A stretch of DNA of 64,000 bases, taken from the NCBI GenBank assembly GCA_949775045.1, contig OX459102.1, forward strand, positions 9,953,738-10,017,737, read 5' to 3'. Positions 57,206 through 64,000 of this stretch are shown here, in pieces. The number at the start of each line of letters is the position of its first letter. Position 1 is the stretch's first letter. This DNA is from Metridium senile. Taxonomy: Eukaryota; Cnidaria; Anthozoa; Actiniaria; Metridiidae. Position numbers and translations under genes: made by a program. The notes beneath the pieces are model-generated. The model was not told the DNA's origin. It saw only the letters and a program-made list of their open reading frames with translations, and did not search any database.

Positions 57206-60200
57206 CACAGGAAAAAAAAGTAAAAAACCATTCATGGTATTTTTTCATGGTAAAATATATATTAACCATTAAAAAAACCATCAATGGTTTTTATCGAACA
57301 ATACCCATTAATGGGTTTTGTAAAATAGAAAACATTAATGGTATGTGTCCAGAAACCATCATTGGTTTGAATGCTTAAACCATCACTGTTTTGTTGAAAT
57401 ATAACATTGATGGGATACATGGTAAATCCATGAATGGTATTTGATGACAATACATTAATGTTTAACATCATATTATCCATAATGGTTTAACTTACTTTTT
57501 TTGAATGGGAATTGCATATTAACCATTAAAAAAAACATCAATGGTTTTTATCGAACAATATCCATTAATGTGTTTTTGTATGGGAAATAATAGTAAATCC
57601 ATGAATGGTATTTGATGACAATACATTAATGTTTAACATCATATTATCCATAATGGTTTAACTTACTCTTTTTTGAATGGGAATTGCATATTAACCATTA
57701 AAAATAAACATCAATGGTTTTTATCGAACAATATCCATTAATGTGTTTTTGTATGGGAAATAATAGTAAATCCATGAATGGTATTTGATGACAATACATT
57801 AATGTTTAACATCATGTTATCCATAATGGTTTAACTTAATGGTTATTAATTGGGCCTAAAACATTAATGTTTTTTGTGAAAATTTCATAATGGGAAATAA
57901 CAGTAATACCATGATAAAAACAATAATGTTTAATAACTTTTTTGAATGGGAATTGCATATAAACCATTAAAAAAAACATCAATGGTTTTTATCGAACACT
58001 ATCCATTAATGTGTTTTTGCATGGGAAATAATAGTAATTCCATGAATGGTATCTAATTACAACACATTAATGTTATAAACTTAAAATGAAGAATAACACA
58101 AAAATTCAACGTTTCACAATCTATATTATTAATAATGCAGTCATGCAGACTGCCAAACGTTGAGTCCTTCATATGTTATAATTTTTGTTTACATCTTTTA
58201 ACTAGCAATGCTATTAACATCATTATAATCTTAACTGTAAGCGGTGTTGTTAATTAACAACCTCTTTTTGATTATTTAAAATGCCTTTTTCTCTTGTAAT
58301 GTCTTTGTCATTTTTATGTCAATTTCTATATACCCATATGTTACAAGACAAGACATAATTTAATGACATTAATCAAAATTAAAAATTGTACACAGCACAC
58401 AACTCTACTCTATATCCCATTAGTTAAGTCGGATAAAATACCAGTTACATATAGTCTTCTTGAATTCAATTCAATCATGTTGTTGATCTATAAGCAAAGA
58501 ATAGGTAAATGAACTTTAATTGTACTTATAAGAATTAAGTAATATAAGAAATAAGCAGTTGCATCAATGTCCGTTTCTTACCTCTTCAAAGACAATAATT
58601 TCACCAAATTATTCAACTAAACCACATTAAATAGTTTCATCTACAGTTATAAAGTTCTCACAAGCATTTTGGAGTCCTTTTCAAGAGTGTTTAAGGAAGA
58701 AAAAGCACATTTCTTGATGATGAAAGTCCGTTAACTTAGCACTTTACAAATACCGCCGAAAACTGAACTAGATTCTAGTCCTCTCTCGGCTGAACTAACC
58801 ACAGGAAGCCCAAACTATTGAGTATGGGAGATTATAAAATTTTGTTAAAAATAAAATAATAAAAATCCTCTCTTGTCTGTGTTTGATATTATAAGATCAG
58901 GACATCAAACATATTTTCAAACTTATATTTTCTTTGTTATTTGTCATTCTACATGTCAAACAATTGCAGAAGACTCATGCAGGCATAAAAAGTTATAAGA
59001 AATATTTCACATGGAGTTTTTCACATGTACAAAGTTTTCACATGGTTTTCACATACTTTTCACATCTATTTCACACATTCCCTCCCAATAGTGAGAGCAT
59101 TGAATGGTAAAAATTATAAAAACATTAATGTAACTTTGATGGTTTTTATGAAATCTTAAAAACATTACTGTATTAATAATATAGTGTACAAAATTACTCG
59201 ATTCTGATATTGATACTAATTCTTAATAATATAATTCTTAATATTATAATTAATTAATTAAAATAATTAATATAATTCTTAATATTATTCTGATATTGTT
59301 ACTAATTATTAATAACCATTAATGGTTATAATAAGGGCATGAAAACCATTGATGGAAAATGGAAAGACATGAATGGTTATAACATTCTATAAACATTAAT
59401 GTGTTTTAAGGACCATTATTTCCATTGATGGTTTTTTATTAATCTTAAATGTATTTTCATTAAAACATTAATGTATTAATAATAACCATTAATGGTTATA
59501 ATAAGGGCATGAAAACCATTGATGGAAAATGCAAAAGCCATGAATGGTTAACATTCTATAAACATTAATGTATTTTAAGGAACATTATTTCCATTGATGG
59601 TTTTTTATTAATCTTAAATGTATTTTCATTAAAACATTAATGTATTAATAATAACCATTAATGGTTATAATAAGGGCATGAAAACCATTGATGGAAAATG
59701 CAAAAGCCATGAATGGTTAACATTCTATAAACATTAATGTATTTTAAGGAACATTATTTCCATTGATGGTTTTTTATTAATCTTAAATGTATTTTCATTA
59801 AAACATTAATGTATTAATAATAACCATTAATGGTTATAATAAGGGCATGAAAACCATTGATGGAAAATGCAAAAGCCATGAATGGTTAAATATTCTATAA
59901 ACATTAATGTGTTTTAAGGACCATTATTTCCATTGATGGTTTTTCATTAATCTTAATGTATTTTCATTAAAACATTAATGTATTAATAATAACCATTAAT
60001 GGTTATAATAAGGGCATGAAAACCATTGATGGAAAATGCAAAAGCCATGAATGGTTAACATTCTATAAACATTAATGTGTTTTAAGTTAAACATTATTGT
60101 TATTGATGGAGGCAAAATACATTACTGTTTTTCAATTTCCATTCATGTTTTTTCTGTAAAATACAGTAATGGTTTTTAATATAACCATTAATGGGAATTC

Positions 60201-60330
60201 AGTTTTAATGGGTATTCAAATAATATAATTCATTTTACCATGAATGTTTTTTTTTATTCATGGTTTTTACAGAAAAACCATTATGGTTTATAATAATACC
60301 ATGAATGGTTTTTTACTTTTTTTTCCTGTG
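57206..60330. mobile_element. 3.1-kb CACAG-ended element with arrays of CATNNATG motifs
   Basis: The terminal inverted repeats are about 33 bp. The left begins CACAGGAAAAAAAAGTAAAA and the right ends TTTTACTTTTTTTTCCTGTG. TCT lies on both sides, a possible 3-bp target duplication. Both subterminal regions (about 57230-58080 and 59100-60320) are built from CATTAATG, CATGAATG/CATTCATG and CATTGATG/CATCAATG motifs every 20-40 bases. The right arm has five tandem units of 169-170 bp starting at 59311, 59481, 59650, 59819 and 59988. The left arm has units about 172 bp apart (57501, 57673). The centre (58080-59100) is unique and has no transposase frame. CACNN ends, 3-bp duplication and subterminal repeats fit an EnSpm/CACTA-like element. 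Confidence 0.75.
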
Positions 60331-61167
60331 TCTATAGGGTGAGAAACTGAAGGTCTATTGCACGATATTTTAAATTGTAAACTACGATTTGTACTATAAA
60401 ATGCTTGATAATAAAACCTTAGTTTGCCAGTGAAACTGTAAATTGACATATACATTTTTAATATTTTATTTATCTGGCTTACATTCGCTTTTATAAATCG
60501 TTGTCTGTTTGTTCACAGAACACAATTATCAAATAAGGCTTAGAAGTACAATGCACTGTTAAAATCCAATATTTACGAATTTAATTAGTGATTATTTATA
60601 GTAATAATAATGTTAATTTTCATAATGCGCAAAATAAATCCTCGAGGATTTGTAGTGACTTTTTTTGCTATTTTTGCGATAAATTTGGAGGACGTATCGG
60701 TCTGTCGGCAGTTAAATATCATGAGTGTCTTTAATGAAAGCCGCCCCCATGTCGTCGGTGGGCTCCAAGCATACGCGACTGGAACGAAAGAGAGAAGGTT
60801 TTCAGTCGGTCTAGTCGAGTAAACTCCGAGCTCGTTGACGACGTTTTTTTAGAATTTCGTGTTTAATGAGACATCCAGTTATGCTCTGACCCCCCCGGGA
60901 CGGACGGTTTTGGAAATGACCCTAAAAGGTACGCATAAATTAACACAGGTACTGATTTCAGACCCTAAAAGGTAGGACCACATTTCAATTCGTATAATCT
61001 TGTATATAATGTTCGAAAACTGGCCCCAAAAGGTACGGCGTCATTGCGAGACCCTATAAGGTACGCAAGGGTGTTATTTTCGACCCTAAAAGTCCGTCGT
61101 CGAGCATACCTACCCATTCTCTAAGGGAGCAACCCCCCTCTCTCCCCCCGGGCACTAGCCATATGAC
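60331..61167. other. Gene-free stretch with CCTAAAAGGTACG repeats
   Basis: 60331-60860 shows no supported gene. The 70-codon frame at 60610 lacks recognisable features. From 60890 to 61095, GACCCTAAAAGGTACG-like units occur at uneven spacing and in one orientation. I see no terminal repeats. Confidence 0.5.
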
Positions 61168-61316
61168 TAGAGCTGATTTCATATGACTATGAAAAGCTCA
61201 CGGCACGAACTTAACGCGGTCAAGCACGGCAGGACATGTGAAATAGTTCTAGAAACGTCGCGGCAAGGCACACACACGGCACTGAACATTTCACAGTCGT
61301 ACGGAATTTGGTCTAA
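61168..61316. mobile_element. MITE copy related to 24812-24939
   Basis: AGAGCTGATTTCATATGACT, AAAAGCTCACGGCAC and CGGCAAGGCACACACACGGC match the THOC7 intron copy. The right end is ACAGTCGTACGGAATTTGGT. The minus-strand 105-codon frame over it is not supported. Confidence 0.6.
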
Positions 61317-61616
61317 CTTGTGCGTTTCCATTGTATGTAAAATACTATTTAACAGCTCTTCGACGAAAGCGAGGTAAATATCGAATGAAGTAACCGAGAC
61401 TAGGTCGAGGTTATTAGTCGCCGTTTCCCGTCTTTTTCTCGATTCTTTTTGTGGTCTGGTCAAACCTTTATACTTTATAATTTTTACTTGATACAAATCG
61501 CTTCTTCGGAGTTTTTGCTTTAGAGTGTAGATCTAGTCTGGGTACTTCTATCCTGTCTAAAGATTATTTTTTAATCAGTGGAGGTTTTGTTTCTCTAGAG
61601 TCTTGTGTCCAATACA

Positions 61617-63260
61617 TCAAGGATTCGATTCGCTTTGGAAATTAACCAATCGATCTTTGATCACTGATGTTGCGTTTGTCTCGCCTTCTTGAAGACTTGT
61701 GGAAACCAACTCATCAATCTGAAATGAAGCACACCAAGGCTTTGTTAAATTGATAGTGTTTTTATTACTCGGGCTTCCGTGTACGGAAAAACCCGAATAT
61801 AAAAATGCAAACGGTTCTTTTTTTTCGTCGTCGTCGTCTTGGTCCTCAAATTGGAGGGTCAGGCGTTCCTAGCAACAATGACATCATGCCTCATTTGAAG
61901 CATGAGTGATCGCCCAGGTGGCGTCTAGTTTAATAAACGATTATACTCTTGGCAGTTCGAAAATTGCGATGAGAGGCACAGCACTGGGGCCGGTTGTACG
62001 AAGGTTGGATAAAGTTATCCGCGGATAAACGTTATTCACTGCATAGGTTTTTTATAGATTTTATCCGCTGGATAAGGATTTATCCGGTGGATAGCGCTAT
62101 TCAGGCATCGTACAATCTTCCCTGTGCTTTAAAGTTTATAGGCTATAACTTAAACAAGCTATACAACTCACAACATGAAACTTGTCAATAACATATTTGT
62201 TTATTAGTAGTAGTCATTTTTGGAAGATGCTCTCTTAATTTTTTTTAGATTTTTCTAATTGCTTTGTTTTTAATTCCCATTTTAATTCCCACAAACGAAA
62301 AACATTCTGCATACCTTATGATATTCTGTAAAATCCTTACAATGGCCAACCATTGATATTAGTAGTGCTCCAAACTGCTTGATATCATCCCTGAAACAGT
62401 CACTCGACCCGTTTACTTTGTAAGCAATGGAGAAGTCGGCCAGCATAGCTTTTATGGTTTTGGGCTGAATAGGAAAAAACAATATATTTACTGCGGTTTT
62501 CGACTTTCTGCGAACTCGGACATTTCAACGGCTCTTTGTGAAATACGTTTTTAGCTGCCGTCAATCAAGGATTTAAAAGGTACCGACTATATTTTGTTTG
62601 ATTGACGGCAGCTAAAAACGTGTTTAATATTCATAAATTAACCGTGGGAATGTCTGAGTTCCAGTCGCAGAAAGTGGAAAACTGCAGTAAACAAATTAAA
62701 ATATTTCTAATAGCGCCCTTCGCAATATCCCGCGCTATCTTGAATGGTAGCCGGGCCTTTGCATTGAATCGAAGTTGAGCTTGTAATAGATAGATCAGTA
62801 GATAGAGAGAGAGAGAGAGAGACATGAATAATTGTCCCTCGGAATAATTGTGAGGTGTACATGTTACAAGGTTTCTATCATTGCAAGCTCAACGTTCGTC
62901 TCCCTTCGATGCAAAAACCTTTTAAGATGACACAGGGAACTGTGAAGGGGACTCTTGGCTTTTACATTCCACTCTAATCGATTATAGAAGTAAAGAATAT
63001 TAGTAAAAATAATGAAAAATCAAGTAGAGCTACGAGTGATATCGAGTCAAAGTTCTCAAGCTAGAATCGGAAGCATACAGTTTTTGATACCAAGACCGTC
63101 TTGGTACTGATGTTATTATGACAGATGTTTTTCTCGTGTAGGTATCCTATGGCGGTGATCACATCAATGGACAACGAACGAACCACGTTGAAGTCTAAGG
63201 ACTGTTCGCTGTCCAAGTAATCTTGTAAGCTTTTATTAGAACCGTAGCTGTAGCAAATTC
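61617..63260 (-). CDS. Pseudokinase-like protein, 5' exons not found
   Basis: Three 3' exons are supported: 63260-63079, 62464-62315 and 61718-61617 (ending TGA). They give 143 residues in frame. The first encodes the hinge (GICYSYGSNKSLQDYL), helix E (VVRSLSIDVITAIGYLHE) and a catalytic-loop equivalent CHNNISTKTVLV. The second has KAMLADFSIAY at the DFG position and DDIKQFGALLISMV, matching helix F (D-W-S-G position). The usual His-Arg-Asp is His-Asn-Asn, so the catalytic-base Asp is absent, and DFG is DFS. A non-catalytic, scaffold-type kinase domain is inferred. The C-terminal lobe after helix F is much shorter than in ordinary kinases. The N lobe must lie upstream, partly off the window. 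The exon start phase (one base expected) is not met by the candidate exon near 63616. Confidence 0.7.
61987..62118. mobile_element. GGATAAAGTTATCC-family MITE in the pseudokinase intron
   Basis: GGGGCCGGTTGTACGAAGGT at the left and TATTCAGGCATCGTACAAT at the right. Blocks GATAAAGTTATCCGCGGATA and GGATTTATCCGGTGGATAGC match the copies at 20840 and 27650. Confidence 0.7.
62493..62695. mobile_element. Palindromic MITE, full copy of the 14746 family
   Basis: TACTGCGGTTTTCGACTTTC and GAAAGTGGAAAACTGCAGTA are inverted ends. The core has AGCTGCCGTCAATCAAGGAT / TTGATTGACGGCAGCTAAAA. It lies 29 bases upstream of the pseudokinase exon at 62464. Confidence 0.75.
62730..62955. mobile_element. Second copy of the 39030-39335 MITE family
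   Basis: The order is GCTATCTTGAATGGTAGCCG, then AGTTGAGCTTG, a GA-rich run (62800-62822), GCAAGCTCAACGTTCGTCTC and AAGATGACACAGGGAACTGTG. It matches the PRPF18 intron copy in layout. Confidence 0.65.
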
Positions 63261-64000
63261 CTATAACATAAACAAACGTTTTTATTTAGAAAAGTATTGG
63301 TTATAAACACAATGACGTGCCTTTTATATATTACCTATACACACTTTCCGAGAAAGTTTGTCACTCGTGAAAAGCACACAAGCTAGTAGCGCAAAGGATC
63401 ATTGATCAGTTTGGAAACTAAATGTGTATTCGCAACGCCTTTCTTGTTGTTTGATAACGGACATTTAGTAGTTCAACAATGGCCGAATTACTTGGCGATA
63501 TATTATATCGATATTAGTTAGCTATGTTAATATTATATACGTTTCGATAACTTACAGCAAGCTACACTCCAAGTTTGGGATTTTGATTTTGGAATCGTAG
63601 ATTTCATGTGAAGAGGCTGAAAGTGGAAAGATATTATTAGTAAGGTAACTGCATGGTATTAATATGTTTCAGCATCAAGTGTTAAGGAAACTTTGCGTCC
63701 TCGACAGATTAATTGCGGTAAATATAAAGTTCTACCAATTATTGAACTCTCGAGAACTAAACATTGAACAAGGTCTAAAGTAAGATTGTATTGTAATACT
63801 CAGCAATACTTCACAACAAATTAACACTACGGTTTCTGAGTACAAATCGTACACTCCCTGACATGCTTGTATGTTTTGTCTATATTGTGCAAAAACATTT
63901 CATGATTCTCGAAATGTATAGTCCACTACATTGATATGTTTCCTGTAATCAAAACGCTATTTTGCGTCTTTCCCAGCATTTCAATGAATATTAAATATTA
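63261..64000. other. Window end, no confirmed gene
   Basis: 63365-63470 repeats sequence seen at 13480-13560 (CACACAAGCTAGT, GCGCAAAGGATCAT, GATCAGTTTGGAAACTAAAT), a dispersed repeat. On the minus strand, 63616-63557 has a good acceptor and donor (GTAAGTTATC) and is open in two frames. Joining it directly to the exon at 63260 gives a stop, so it may be a 5' exon separated by an unseen one, or not an exon. Confidence 0.4.

Noticed and set aside
61179..61496. 105-codon minus-strand frame
   Set aside because: It overlaps a dispersed MITE copy (also at 24812-24939) and shows no domain or splice context.

Overview
This is an intron-rich, AT-rich animal nuclear DNA window. The genes are single-copy eukaryotic housekeeping or signalling genes, with GT-AG introns whose phases join cleanly from exon to exon. 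The lineage is not proved by the sequence. The dense short fold-back transposons (families such as GGATAAAGTTATCC, CCCGTTTACACTAGC and CTGGGAACGAGG) are of a kind I associate with cnidarian, especially anthozoan, genomes. I therefore favour a cnidarian or another early-branching marine animal.

Layout. 0.2-9.0 kb, minus strand: IQSEC/BRAG-type Arf exchange factor, with its 3' end off the window. 10.5-15.0 kb, plus: phosducin-like protein PDCL, complete. 16.4-17.9 kb, minus: a tentative three-exon gene of unknown function. 18-21.9 kb: gene-free, packed with MITEs. 21.9-25.4 kb, minus: THOC7, complete. 26.1-26.9 kb, minus: an intronless 267-codon gene I cannot name. 27.2-30.1 kb, plus: a secreted or lumenal endonuclease/exonuclease/phosphatase (EEP) family protein with a transmembrane hairpin inserted into the catalytic domain. 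31.0-40.8 kb, minus: splicing factor PRPF18, complete with 13 exons. 41.9-50.2 kb, minus: actin-related protein 6 (ACTR6), complete with 15 exons. 50.4-55.3 kb, plus: proton/myo-inositol cotransporter SLC2A13, complete with 5 exons. 55.3-61.6 kb: gene-free, holding two large terminal-inverted-repeat elements. 61.6-63.3 kb, minus: the 3' part of a pseudokinase-like gene.

The genes do not form an operon or pathway. Two head-to-head pairs share short intergenic gaps (26.9/27.2 kb and 50.2/50.4 kb), so each probably uses a bidirectional promoter. Several products act in nuclear RNA or chromatin processes (THOC7, PRPF18, ACTR6), but I see no sign that this is more than chance.

The most unusual material is (1) the EEP protein interrupted by a Cys-rich module and two membrane helices, (2) a 3.1-kb CACTA-like element whose arms are arrays of near-palindromic CATNNATG motifs, (3) a dispersed element that carries 96-100-bp tandem repeats into three introns, and (4) nested transposon insertions whose empty sites survive elsewhere in the window. 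All coordinates were read by eye. Exon ends rest on splice consensus, frame continuity and remembered family sequences, not on transcripts or searches.
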